From Sphaerisporangium fuscum (GTDB taxonomy: Bacteria; Actinomycetota; Actinomycetes; Streptosporangiales; Streptosporangiaceae): DNA of 64,000 nt. Below are positions 40,703 to 48,546 of this stretch, piece by piece. The notes under the pieces were generated by a model. The model saw only the letters and a list, made by a program, of their open reading frames with translations. It did not search any database and was not told the DNA's origin. The translations under genes and the position numbers were made by a program. Position 1 is the stretch's first letter, and every line of letters begins with the position of its first letter. The DNA is taken from contig NZ_JAHDTF010000025.1 of NCBI RefSeq assembly GCF_018531465.1, positions 62,001-126,000 of the forward strand. The letters run 5' to 3'.

Positions 40703-40740
40703 TACGGGGCACGGCCCTCCCAGGCGGGCCGTGCCCCGTA
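40703..40740. terminator. strong bidirectional hairpin
   Basis: ACGGGGCACGGCCC (40704-40717) is perfectly complementary to GGGCCGTGCCCCGT (40726-40739), and the flanking T/A pair extends it. It lies between convergent genes ending at 40649 (+) and 40744 (-). Confidence 0.85.
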
Positions 40741-40743
40741 CGT

Positions 40744-42516
40744 TCAGTGGGCCGCCTGGGCCTGGGCCCGGACAGAGGTGGCGGCGGGCCGGGAGCCGAA
40801 AGTGCTCAGGAAGCGGTCGCGGAAGGTGTCCATCCGCCAGACAGGGGCCTTCGGGCCGGGCCTCAGGCCGTCCTGCCAGCCCCATCCGGAGATCCGGTCC
40901 AGGACGGCGTGGTCGTGGGCGACGATCGTGATCGGCACGTCCCGGCTCGCGCCCACGCCGGTGATCAGCGGGGCGGGCTGGTGGTCGCCGAGGAAGACCA
41001 GCACCAGGTCGTCTTCGCCGTAGGTCTCCACGTAGGAGATGAGGCTGTTCAGCGAGTACGCGATGGAGCCCCGGTAGGCGGCGCGCACCTTGTCGACGTG
41101 CTTCCACACCGCGTCCGGCGACTCGCCGCCCACCTTGTACGCCGACCCGTCCCCGATGGTCTTCCAGTCGGTGAGCTGTGGGGTGGGCACCCAGGGCGCG
41201 TGGCTGGTGACCAGGGGGATCTCGGCCATGATCGGGGTGTGCCCGCGCCTGGCACGCTCGTCCCGCTGGAAGGCCGACAGGGTGTACTGGTCGGGCATGG
41301 TGCCCCAGTTGAACCGCGGGCCGCGGTAACCGAGGTCCTGCGCGCCGTAGACCTTGTCGTACCCGTAGAACGCCCCCTCCGGCCAGGCCTGCGTGAGGCC
41401 GGGCATCACGGCCAGCGTGCGCCAGCCCGCGCGCCGGAAGGCGGTGTTGAGGGTCAGCCGGTTGCTCTTGACCAGGCTGGTGTACCGCTGCTGGTTGTCG
41501 ATCCACAGGCCCGAGAGCAGGGTGCTGTGGGCCAGCCAGCTACCACCACCCGCCGTCGGCGAGCTGAGGAAGGCGCTGCGCGAGCCGAACCCGGCGGCGC
41601 GCAGCCGCCGCGTCCCGGAGTCGAGCGCCGCGTCCACCTGCGGTGCGAGCGCCGGGTCCTCCACCGCGTCCCGCCCGTAGCTCTCGACGAACACCAGCAT
41701 GACGTCCTTGCCGCGCAGCCCGGTCAGCAGCTCGTCGCCCGGCGTCCGGCGGAAGGCGTCGACGGCGGCCTCGGCGGCGAACGCCTTCTGGTCCTGCAGG
41801 CTCACCCGCACCTCCAGCAGCCGGTCGTATGACAGGGCCGCCACCGGCACCCCCGGGACGATCTGCGTGCCGAGCAGGGAGCAGACGACCCAGACGACGC
41901 CGAGCACCGGGACGGCGCCGGTGACCGCGGCGTTGCGCCGGACCAGCAGTCGGGTCAGGCGCAGGACCGAAAGGGTCATCAGGACGAGGACCGCGACGGC
42001 CAGCAGCGCCACCGCGGCCACGGCGCCGACGGCGCCCACCGACCCCGCCGACACCTGGAGGAACTCCTCGCCGTTCCCCAGTAGCGACCAGTCGAAGACC
42101 GGGTTGAACGGCCGGTCGAGGACGGCGTAGAAGCCCATGTCGACCAGCTTCCAGATCGCCAGCACACCGAGGACGACCCCGATGAGCCCCGCCGCCACCC
42201 TGCGCGCCGTGCCCGGCAGGACGAGGACGATCGCGGCGCAGAGCAGCCCTTCCACCGGGATCCGCAGGAAGGCCGCGGGCGTGACGCGGCTGACGTCACT
42301 CGGCACGATCAGGACGGAAAGAACGAACAGCCACGCCAAGGTCGTGGCCACGGCCGCCCTGATCCGGCGGCCCCTCCCGCGTTCCGCGGCGACGGCTCCT
42401 CCCGGGGCGTCGACCGCATGGGCCAGGGGATTTAGGGCGTCGTCCGATAGGTGGTCGTCCTGCGCGGGCGTCCGTTCCTGGGTGGGCAGGCGGTGGGAGC
42501 GCGTGGAGAACGACAA
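40744..42516 (-). CDS. membrane-bound sulfatase-fold protein (LTA synthase/phosphoglycerol transferase-like)
   Basis: 590 residues from ATG 42516. An N-terminal cytoplasmic part of about 55 residues is followed by about five membrane helices (to residue about 225) and an extracellular sulfatase domain. Metal-site residues: Glu in VMLVFVESYGRDAV, the nucleophile region SSPTAGGGSWLAHSTLLSG, and Asp-His in VFLGDHQPAP. This arrangement is that of lipoteichoic acid synthases and related glycerol-phosphate or phosphoethanolamine transferases acting on the outer face of the membrane. In actinomycetes it probably modifies a cell-wall or membrane glycopolymer. Substrate not known. Confidence 0.87.
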   Translation of the reverse strand: MSFSTRSHRLPTQERTPAQDDHLSDDALNPLAHAVDAPGGAVAAERGRGRRIRAAVATTLAWLFVLSVLIVPSDVSRVTPAAFLRIPVEGLLCAAIVLVLPGTARRVAAGLIGVVLGVLAIWKLVDMGFYAVLDRPFNPVFDWSLLGNGEEFLQVSAGSVGAVGAVAAVALLAVAVLVLMTLSVLRLTRLLVRRNAAVTGAVPVLGVVWVVCSLLGTQIVPGVPVAALSYDRLLEVRVSLQDQKAFAAEAAVDAFRRTPGDELLTGLRGKDVMLVFVESYGRDAVEDPALAPQVDAALDSGTRRLRAAGFGSRSAFLSSPTAGGGSWLAHSTLLSGLWIDNQQRYTSLVKSNRLTLNTAFRRAGWRTLAVMPGLTQAWPEGAFYGYDKVYGAQDLGYRGPRFNWGTMPDQYTLSAFQRDERARRGHTPIMAEIPLVTSHAPWVPTPQLTDWKTIGDGSAYKVGGESPDAVWKHVDKVRAAYRGSIAYSLNSLISYVETYGEDDLVLVFLGDHQPAPLITGVGASRDVPITIVAHDHAVLDRISGWGWQDGLRPGPKAPVWRMDTFRDRFLSTFGSRPAATSVRAQAQAAH

Positions 42517-42720
42517 GGCGAAGGCCCTTCCGTGCGAAGCCCGGTGATGCTGGTCACTTCCGCGTAGCCGGCTTCTGCGGTGCAGAGGTGCCGGCGGCGC
42601 CGACTCTATGTACGCGGGGAAGCGGGCGACGGTTCAGGCGACGAAGCGGATATGGGCGAGCTTTGCGAGGGCGGCCGTCTCACCCACCTCGCGACGCGGT
42701 CGTGGTGACCGTCAGCCGCG

Positions 42721-42820
42721 ATCAACGGTCACGGTCGGTGTCACGGTGATGCTCAGGTGGGATCAACGGTCACGGTGAAGGTCAGCCGGAATCAACGGTC
42801 ACGGTAGGTGTCACGGTCGC
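42721..42820. repeat. direct repeats at and after the end of the YbaB-like gene
   Basis: ATCAACGGTCACGGT occurs at 42721-42735, 42762-42776 and 42791-42805. The first and third copies continue with a similar GGTGTCACGGT. The third lies in the last codons of the YbaB-like gene (the Arg-Asp-rich end), so the C-terminal codons appear to have been duplicated downstream of the stop. Confidence 0.7.
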
Positions 42821-43226
42821 GGTAGGCGATGTCGTCCACGGTGCGCGCGAAGTCGTCGTTGATGGCGTCGAACTGCCGCCGGAGGCCGTCCAGGTCCAGC
42901 CGCGGGGACTCGCCCTCCGTGGCCGCCAGCAGCAGTTGCTCGTTCTGCCGCCGGGCGTCCTCCTGGGCCTCGCGCACCGCCTCGGTCACCGCCTCCGCGA
43001 TCGTCTGGCTGTCCAGGCGCATCGCGCGGGGGCCGATCTCGACCTGCTCGATCTTGCCGCTGCCGTCCACGACCGCGCGGATCAACCCGTCGGCGGCCGT
43101 GCCCTCCCCCTTGATCTGCCGTAGCTCGTCGAAGGCGCCGGTCATTCTCCGGACGGCCTCATTGCTCTGCCGTACGACCCGATCCAGGTCCTCCACCCGG
43201 AAATTGACCGGATCGAAGTCGAACAT
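42792..43226 (-). CDS. YbaB/EbfC-family protein in T7SS neighbourhood
   Basis: 144 residues from ATG 43226. The centre (about 30-95: IKGEGTAADGLIRAVVDGSGKIEQVEIGPRAMRLDSQTIAEAVTEAVREAQEDARRQ) has the YbaB/EbfC fold, known as a small nucleoid-associated DNA-binding dimer. Actinomycete type VII secretion loci often contain such proteins beside WXG100 genes, where their role is not known. The C-terminal residues YRDRDTYRDR come from short DNA repeats that continue beyond the stop. It is 67 bases after the LysM gene on the same strand. Confidence 0.85.
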   Translation of the reverse strand: MFDFDPVNFRVEDLDRVVRQSNEAVRRMTGAFDELRQIKGEGTAADGLIRAVVDGSGKIEQVEIGPRAMRLDSQTIAEAVTEAVREAQEDARRQNEQLLLAATEGESPRLDLDGLRRQFDAINDDFARTVDDIAYRDRDTYRDR

Positions 43227-43292
43227 ACGGAAAACCTCCTGCGAGTTGCTGTGTTTCGGCCGCCGCCGGGATCCGCTGCGAGAGCGGCGGGC

Positions 43293-44285
43293 CTATTCCG
43301 GGATGGCGGGAATGGCCAGGATCTCGCCGATGGACAGCCCATTCGGATTGGCGATCTTGCCCCGGTTGGCCTGGTAGATCCGCGGCCATTCCGAGGGATC
43401 CCCATACGCGTTGGCGGCGATGTCTGAAAGAGACTGCCCCGAGGACACCCTTACGTTTCCGCCCCCAAGGGTGTGCGGCTGCCCAGTGGGACTCTTCGGC
43501 TTCTGACCAAGCTTGTCCGATGTGCCGTACTTCTCGGGGAGGTTCTTCTTGGGCTCCACCCACTGGAAGCCGTGCTGCGGGCCGGGCTTCTTCTGGAACG
43601 AGGGCAGATCCGACATGTCGATCTTCGCCTTGGTGAAGTCCACCTTCGCGCCGCCGGTGGGCTCGAGGACCATGCCCTGCAGCAGGCCCTTCCAGGCGAC
43701 GGACGCCTCGAAGGCCGCCGCCACACCGAAGATCGCCTTCGCCAGCCGGCTCGTGGCCAGCGCGATGGCCTCGGTGGCGAGGACCCCCAGCGTCCTGAGC
43801 CACGCGGCCCCGTTGGCCGCCATGGGCGTCAGCAGCATGGCGCACGCGACGGCGCTCGCGACGGCGAACGCCATGACTATCCTGCTGATCGCGATCCAGT
43901 AGGCGCGGTAGAGGGCGCCCACGTCGTCGGTGAACTTGGCGACGCTCTGCACGTATCCGCGAAAGGCCTCCAGCTCACCCTGGAACCTCATGACGGCCTG
44001 GGTGAACGCCTCGTGGTCCTCCGCGATCCATCCGTCGTTCTTCCCCGAGAGCTCCTTCAACACCGCCTTGTTCAGCGTGTCCAGACGCGAATAGATGGAC
44101 ATCCAGTTGTTGTAGGCCTCGGCGATCCCCCAGATGTTCACGACGGCGGTCGAGGCGATGATGATCCCGTACTTCAGGTAGGAGGACTTCATCGCCTCCC
44201 GCTTCAGACTACTCATCACCTCTTTCGCGTCGACCTGCGCCTGGGCGAAAGTGGGGCGAAGGGGCGAACGATGCGCGCCTGCCAC
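43293..44285 (-). CDS. membrane protein with WXG100-like region and C-terminal LysM domain
   Basis: 330 residues from GTG 44285 behind CAGGAG. A first hydrophobic segment lies at about residues 35-55. A helical region with WIAEDHEAFTQAVMRFQGELEAFRGYVQSV (WXG100-like spacing of aromatic and Asp residues) is followed by two or three hydrophobic segments (about 130-190), and the last 60 residues are a LysM domain (VSSGQSLSDIAANAYGDPSEWPRIYQANRGKIANPN). LysM binds peptidoglycan or chitin-like glycans. It could anchor a secretion-related complex to the wall. It lies 17 bases after a small WXG100-like gene; co-translation is likely. Confidence 0.82.
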   Translation of the reverse strand: MAGAHRSPLRPTFAQAQVDAKEVMSSLKREAMKSSYLKYGIIIASTAVVNIWGIAEAYNNWMSIYSRLDTLNKAVLKELSGKNDGWIAEDHEAFTQAVMRFQGELEAFRGYVQSVAKFTDDVGALYRAYWIAISRIVMAFAVASAVACAMLLTPMAANGAAWLRTLGVLATEAIALATSRLAKAIFGVAAAFEASVAWKGLLQGMVLEPTGGAKVDFTKAKIDMSDLPSFQKKPGPQHGFQWVEPKKNLPEKYGTSDKLGQKPKSPTGQPHTLGGGNVRVSSGQSLSDIAANAYGDPSEWPRIYQANRGKIANPNGLSIGEILAIPAIPE

Positions 44286-44302
44286 GAGTCGAAACTCCTG
44301 TG

Positions 44303-44608
44303 TTAGGTGTAGACGACGGTGCTGGCGTCCTCCGCCGCCCGCCAGTTCTTCTTCGCCGTTCCGAGGTTCTCGGTCCACCCGTGCGCGACGGTCATGGCCT
44401 CCTTGAACTCGCCGCGCACGTCATTCTGCTTTGCGCGGTAAAGGAACCCGAAGACGACTTCACCGACGAGACCGAATCCAGGGAATCCCACAGTGGTGGC
44501 ATCCACCATGTCATGCAATTCCTGTAGCCACGGGAGGAGGGTGTCGTCGATCTGATGAATAACGCCGTCGATGGCTTTGGACGTGACGTACCGATCCTGG
44601 ATGGCCAT
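44303..44608 (-). CDS. WXG100-like small protein
   Basis: 101 residues from ATG 44608 with a G-rich ribosome-binding site (44611-44617 as C on the plus strand). Two helical halves are separated by a glycine-rich GFPGFGLVGEV turn, and the second half has W..NLGTAKKNW.AAEDA, resembling WXG100/EsxA-like proteins although the exact WxG is missing. It is followed by the LysM gene. I take it as part of the T7SS neighbourhood; it may be a substrate or a chaperone-like partner. No other family recognised. Confidence 0.68.
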   Translation of the reverse strand: MAIQDRYVTSKAIDGVIHQIDDTLLPWLQELHDMVDATTVGFPGFGLVGEVVFGFLYRAKQNDVRGEFKEAMTVAHGWTENLGTAKKNWRAAEDASTVVYT

Positions 44609-44874
44609 AATCCCCCCCGCACACATGCACCTGCGGTATTTCTACCATCTCCCCGGCCGAATTCACGGCGGCCATGGACCTTGTTCGTTGTGTTCTCAGG
44701 AATGTGACGCGCCGAGGTCAGCTGATGTTCATGTGCTGTTACCCCCTCGCGGCGGTCCGTGCGCGGCCCCTCACCGAGCGAGATCACGGACGCCGGATGC
44801 GCACGCGCCCGCCGTGGCGTTAGGGTTTCGGTATTCCGTCCTACGAGGTGACACGGGGAAACCTGGAGGCAAGC

Positions 44875-45315
44875 GTGGAGTTCGACGACTTCGCGAACAT
44901 CAACCTTGAGAAGCTGCTCGGCGAGACCCAGGAGCAGTTCGCGAAGCTGGAGGAACTGCAGCAGCGGACGAACGACGCGGTCGGCCGCGCGCAGGACAAG
45001 AACGGCCTGGTGACCGTCGAGTACGGCCAGGACGGCCTCCGCGAGCTCGAACTCAACCCGCGTGCCATGCGCCTGGCCTCGGCCGACCTGGCCGAACTCA
45101 TCAAGACCACGATCGGTGAGGCCGCGCAGGACCTCAACGCGCAGACGAACGAGTTGTTCGAGGAGGTCTTCGGCGCGGAGGGGAACCCCATGCGGCTCAT
45201 GAAGGATCCCGAAGGGGCGATGGCGAAGGTGAAGGAGGCGGAAGCCGCCTACAACCGCACCGTGGAGAACGTGATGGGCGAGTTCGAGCAGATCCGCCGC
45301 CGCCTCCAGGGCTGA
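44875..45315 (+). CDS. YbaB/EbfC-family protein in T7SS neighbourhood (second copy)
   Basis: 146 residues from GTG 44875, chosen because GGAGG lies at 44865-44869; an in-frame GTG at 44848 is weaker. EELQQRTNDAVGRAQDKNGLVTVEYGQDGLRELELNPRAMRLASADLAELIKTTIGEAAQDL is the YbaB/EbfC fold, with the NPRAMRL strand shared with the other YbaB-like protein (GPRAMRL). The C-terminal helix is long. It is on the opposite strand to the low-complexity protein that follows (45388-46563) and convergent with it. Role in T7SS loci unknown; DNA binding assumed from the family. Confidence 0.83.
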   Translation: MEFDDFANINLEKLLGETQEQFAKLEELQQRTNDAVGRAQDKNGLVTVEYGQDGLRELELNPRAMRLASADLAELIKTTIGEAAQDLNAQTNELFEEVFGAEGNPMRLMKDPEGAMAKVKEAEAAYNRTVENVMGEFEQIRRRLQG

Positions 45316-45387
45316 CCGGCGTCTCGGGGGCCGCCTCTCTCCAGGGCAGCCCCCTTCACGCCGTCTCCGGTCGGCTCCTTCGCCCGG

Positions 45388-46563
45388 TCAGACCGAGGCG
45401 TTGGCCCCGCTGTGCGATGAATCCGAGTTCGTCGCGCTGGACTGGGAGCCCGTACCAGCGCCGGACTGGGAGCCGTTCCCGTACTGGGAGCCATTGCCGT
45501 TCCCGTACTGCGAACCGGCCCCGTTGCCGTACTGCGAACCCGTCCCGTTCCCGTACTGCCCACCCGTCCCGTACTGGGGACCGGTCCCGTTGCCGTACTG
45601 CGAGCCGGTCCCGTACTGCGAACCCGTCCCGTTGCCGTACTGCGAACCGTAGCCATTCCCGTACTGCGAACCGGTTCCGTACTGGGAGCCGTAGCCGTTG
45701 CCGTTGCCGTACTGGGAACCGGTCCCGTTGCCGTACTGCGAACCGGTCCCGTACTGCGAACCCGTCCCGTACTGCGAACCCGTCCCGTACTGCGAACCCG
45801 TCCCGTACTGCGAACCTGTCCCGTCGGTGCCTCCGGAATCGCTGTCCGTGCCGTACTTCGAACCGCTGCCGGCACCGCCCGACTGACCACCACTTGTCAT
45901 GGACGCCGGGAGGTTGGAAAGCGGGAGAGAGGTCGACTTGACCTTCTGCGCCTGCTCTTCCATTGCCGTGCCCTTGCCTTTGAGCTTCCCCTCCTGCGAG
46001 GAAAGCCAGCCCCACACCAGACTGGCGATGGTCAGGCCCGTGCCCGCGATGGCGGCGTACTTCATGACCATTTTCCTGGTCGTCAACTGGGCCGGAGGTC
46101 CTGCCGCCTGCGCCGCTATCAAAGTCGGCGGGGTCGGCAGGAAGGACAACGCCGCCGCAGCGGCGAGGACGGAGCCGACGGTCGCCGACAGAACGCCACC
46201 GGTAAAGGAGATCTTAGCCAGCCCCTTCATCAGGGAAGCCATGTCACGGTGCAGACTCTCACCTGTTGCCACGTTCTCGTGGTCGGTTTGGAACGTAGCC
46301 CTGAACGCGTCGGCGTCCGTGGCGGTCCACTTGTCCAGAGGAATCGAATTCCGGAGCTCAGCCATGGAGTCCGCGATTTCCTTCAGCCCGTCGGCTGCCT
46401 TCTCCCAGCCGCCACCCGCCTCGTCGATTTTCTGGGCGCTGGAGGTTGCGCTGGTGATGGCGGCGGCGACGGCCAACCCGTATTTGGGATTGACCTTGAA
46501 AGCGTAGAAGGTGGCTCCGGCAAAACCGAATGCGTACAGATAGACGCCCGTTTCGTAGCTCAT
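45388..46563 (-). CDS. T7SS-associated protein with Gly-Ser-Gln-Tyr-Gly repeat tail
   Basis: 391 residues from ATG 46563, overlapping the upstream gene stop by 4 bases. Residues 1-85 have a short hydrophobic start and a helix with IPLDKWTATDADAFRATFQTD, which is WXG100/ESX-like. Two hydrophobic segments follow (about 115-140 and 160-180). From about residue 235 the chain is low complexity: about 16 copies of the core QYG in units such as TGSQYG, NGTGSQYG and NGYGSQYG, ending in Ser-rich residues. The tail should be disordered. It is encoded in one operon with the Pro-rich protein before it. No enzyme domain is visible. Confidence 0.8.
   Translation of the reverse strand: MSYETGVYLYAFGFAGATFYAFKVNPKYGLAVAAAITSATSSAQKIDEAGGGWEKAADGLKEIADSMAELRNSIPLDKWTATDADAFRATFQTDHENVATGESLHRDMASLMKGLAKISFTGGVLSATVGSVLAAAAALSFLPTPPTLIAAQAAGPPAQLTTRKMVMKYAAIAGTGLTIASLVWGWLSSQEGKLKGKGTAMEEQAQKVKSTSLPLSNLPASMTSGGQSGGAGSGSKYGTDSDSGGTDGTGSQYGTGSQYGTGSQYGTGSQYGTGSQYGNGTGSQYGNGNGYGSQYGTGSQYGNGYGSQYGNGTGSQYGTGSQYGNGTGPQYGTGGQYGNGTGSQYGNGAGSQYGNGNGSQYGNGSQSGAGTGSQSSATNSDSSHSGANASV
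45420..45830. repeat. tandem coding repeats (18-24 bases) of the QYG tail
   Basis: Units of 18, 21 or 24 bases, each containing the codons for Ser-Gln-Tyr-Gly (on the plus strand CCGTACTG followed by CGAACC or GGAACC), are repeated about 16 times in frame. At the right end five 18-base units are nearly identical. Such a repeat can expand or shrink by slippage, so its length may vary between strains. Confidence 0.85.
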
Positions 46564-48347
46564 GCGCTCGCCGCCTTCTTGACCGCCTCGTTCCTGGCCT
46601 TCGCGTCCTCGTTGGCCAGCCGCCACTTCTGACCGGACATCTTGAGGTTGTCCCGGTAGACCTCCATCTGCGCGTGTATGGCCTCGAGATAACTTTCGGA
46701 CTGATGGCAGACCTGCCCATGGGCGCCGCTGATACCCATGCCGATCGCCCCACAGTCGAGTAACCCGATGTGATTGTTCGCAGGCACGCTCTTCAGTTCC
46801 TTCGCCCTGACGCCGATGCCGTCCTTGCCGTTATCACCGGCATAAACCCGTTCACCCAACTTGATCACATAATCATGGTCCACTTCGCGGGTGGGGCCGG
46901 AATCGCCGGGCTGGCCGTTGCCGGGCCCATTGTTCGGGCCGTTGTTTCCGGTGTTGTTGTTTCCGGCACCGTAGTTCCCCCCTCCGCCTCCCGTGCCGTA
47001 GTTGGTCGGGATCGTCCCGCCCCCGCCACCGCCGGACGGGTTCGTGCTCGGGAGATCGGAGACGCCGGGCGTCGAGGCGCCGCCGGCGCCGGGTGACTTC
47101 CCGTTGTCGTACGTAGGAAGCTGCGGCACAGTGGGCGTGCCGGGGTCCGAAGGAGTGCTCGGCACACCGGGAGTACTCGAATCGGTCGGCGGCTTCGGCG
47201 TACCGGGCAGGCCTGGATCAGTCGGCGTCGTCGGCACGCTTGGCACGCTTGGCACGGACGGGTCGGTGGGCGTCGTCGGATCCGTGGGCTTCGTCGGGTC
47301 CGTCGGCGTGGTCGGGGGGTCCGTGGGCTTCGTCGGATCGGTCGGTGTGGTCGGCACCGAGGGGTCGCTCGGAGACGGCTGCCCGGGGATGCTCGGGGTC
47401 GGGACCTCCGGATTACCCGGAGTCGTCGGGTCCGGCGTCACCGGGACGTTCGGGTCCGGGTAGTTCGGCGTGTCCGGCGTCGGCTGGCCCGGTATGTTCG
47501 GATCCGGCACCACGGGATGACCGGGGTCCGACGGGATCGGGTCGGTCGTGTTCCGCGTGTCGGGCCACGTCGGCCCGGTGATCACGCCGTTCGGGTCCGT
47601 CCCGTGAGGGCCGCCGATCACGAAGGGGGCGCTGGGGTCCGCCGTGCCCTGCGGGTCGACCTGCCCGGTGGGGTGGTTCACGTAGACGTGCGAGTCAGGG
47701 CTCCCGACGGGTGTACTGGGACCGCCGATGACCGTGTCGAGCGTGCCCGTCGGCGAGTGCAGCTGCGTGACGACCGCGTCGGGGGACCCGAAGGGGGTGT
47801 GCGGCGCGGTCACCATGGAATCCGGCGACCCGAACTGCGCATGCGGACCGGTCACCATCGAATCGGGAGACCCGAACTGCGAATGCGGCGCGGTCACGAA
47901 GGAATCCGGAGAGCCGGAGAGCGGACTGTGCGCGAGCGGCGAGCCGCCGTCCGGGCCGGCGAACGGTGAACCCGGTCCCTGCACGGTGTGGTCGCCCACC
48001 GGCGAGTTCGGCCCGGCGAAGGGTGAGCCAGGGCCCTGCACGGTGTGGTCGCCCACCGGCGAGTTCGGCCCGGCGAACGGCGACGACTGCCCCAGGTGCC
48101 CGGTCGGCCCCGGACCGGCGTCCGCGTAGGGCCCGCCTCCGTTCGCCTGCGGCCCGACCGTCTGCAGGACCGGATCCTGCCCGCCGCCACTGTCGGCGTG
48201 CGGCGCCGGACCTCCCTGCGACGTCGCGAAGGGCCCGCCTCCGAGAGGGCTGGAGGCCGAGGTACCGAAATCACCCCCGCCCGGTGTGGACGGCGAGGCG
48301 ACCTCGCCGTTCAGCAGGGCTTCTATGCTTGGTCGCTCGCTCATCAC
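46560..48347 (-). CDS. Pro-rich repeat protein with WXG100-like C-terminus, T7SS neighbourhood
   Basis: 595 residues from ATG 48347 (a second ATG follows directly). Residues 1-90 are Gly/Pro rich. Then come a duplicated 19-residue unit SPFAGPNSPVGDHTVQGPG, four GSPDSxVTxPHxxF units, a long Pro-Thr-Asp region (PTDPTKPTDP, PxxPGxP) and a Gly-Asn region. The last 110 residues are folded: EVDHDYVIKLGERVYAGDNGKDGIGVRAKEL, then a helical part with KMSGQKWRLANEDAKARNEAVKKAASA. The end resembles ESX substrates and partners. No signal peptide. Function unknown; probably a secreted or cell-surface T7SS-related protein. Confidence 0.8.
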   Translation of the reverse strand: MMSERPSIEALLNGEVASPSTPGGGDFGTSASSPLGGGPFATSQGGPAPHADSGGGQDPVLQTVGPQANGGGPYADAGPGPTGHLGQSSPFAGPNSPVGDHTVQGPGSPFAGPNSPVGDHTVQGPGSPFAGPDGGSPLAHSPLSGSPDSFVTAPHSQFGSPDSMVTGPHAQFGSPDSMVTAPHTPFGSPDAVVTQLHSPTGTLDTVIGGPSTPVGSPDSHVYVNHPTGQVDPQGTADPSAPFVIGGPHGTDPNGVITGPTWPDTRNTTDPIPSDPGHPVVPDPNIPGQPTPDTPNYPDPNVPVTPDPTTPGNPEVPTPSIPGQPSPSDPSVPTTPTDPTKPTDPPTTPTDPTKPTDPTTPTDPSVPSVPSVPTTPTDPGLPGTPKPPTDSSTPGVPSTPSDPGTPTVPQLPTYDNGKSPGAGGASTPGVSDLPSTNPSGGGGGGTIPTNYGTGGGGGNYGAGNNNTGNNGPNNGPGNGQPGDSGPTREVDHDYVIKLGERVYAGDNGKDGIGVRAKELKSVPANNHIGLLDCGAIGMGISGAHGQVCHQSESYLEAIHAQMEVYRDNLKMSGQKWRLANEDAKARNEAVKKAASA

Positions 48348-48546
48348 GCCGTCCCCGTTTTCCGCGCGCCGCCCGCTGATGCCACCGTGGGAGTCCGCCG
48401 AGGCACCATAGAAGTTCCTTGATCCACCCTAAAAGGGCAGAGTAGCCCAGCTTCGCTCAGGCCGTACAGAAAGCCGCAGGGCCGTCTCCGCGCCTGTCTC
48501 CCTTCTATGCTGTCGGCGTTGACCCGCCAGGCAAGGCTGAGGTGGC

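Noticed and set aside
44690..44823. Short ORF with two adjacent Cys codons upstream of the YbaB-like gene, like a cysteine-responsive leader peptide
   Set aside because: No sulfur-metabolism gene follows, no alternative stems are evident, and the ORF is longer than typical leaders.
45420..45830. Tandem repeat as CRISPR or satellite DNA
   Set aside because: Units keep the reading frame and encode the QYG tail, with no spacers.
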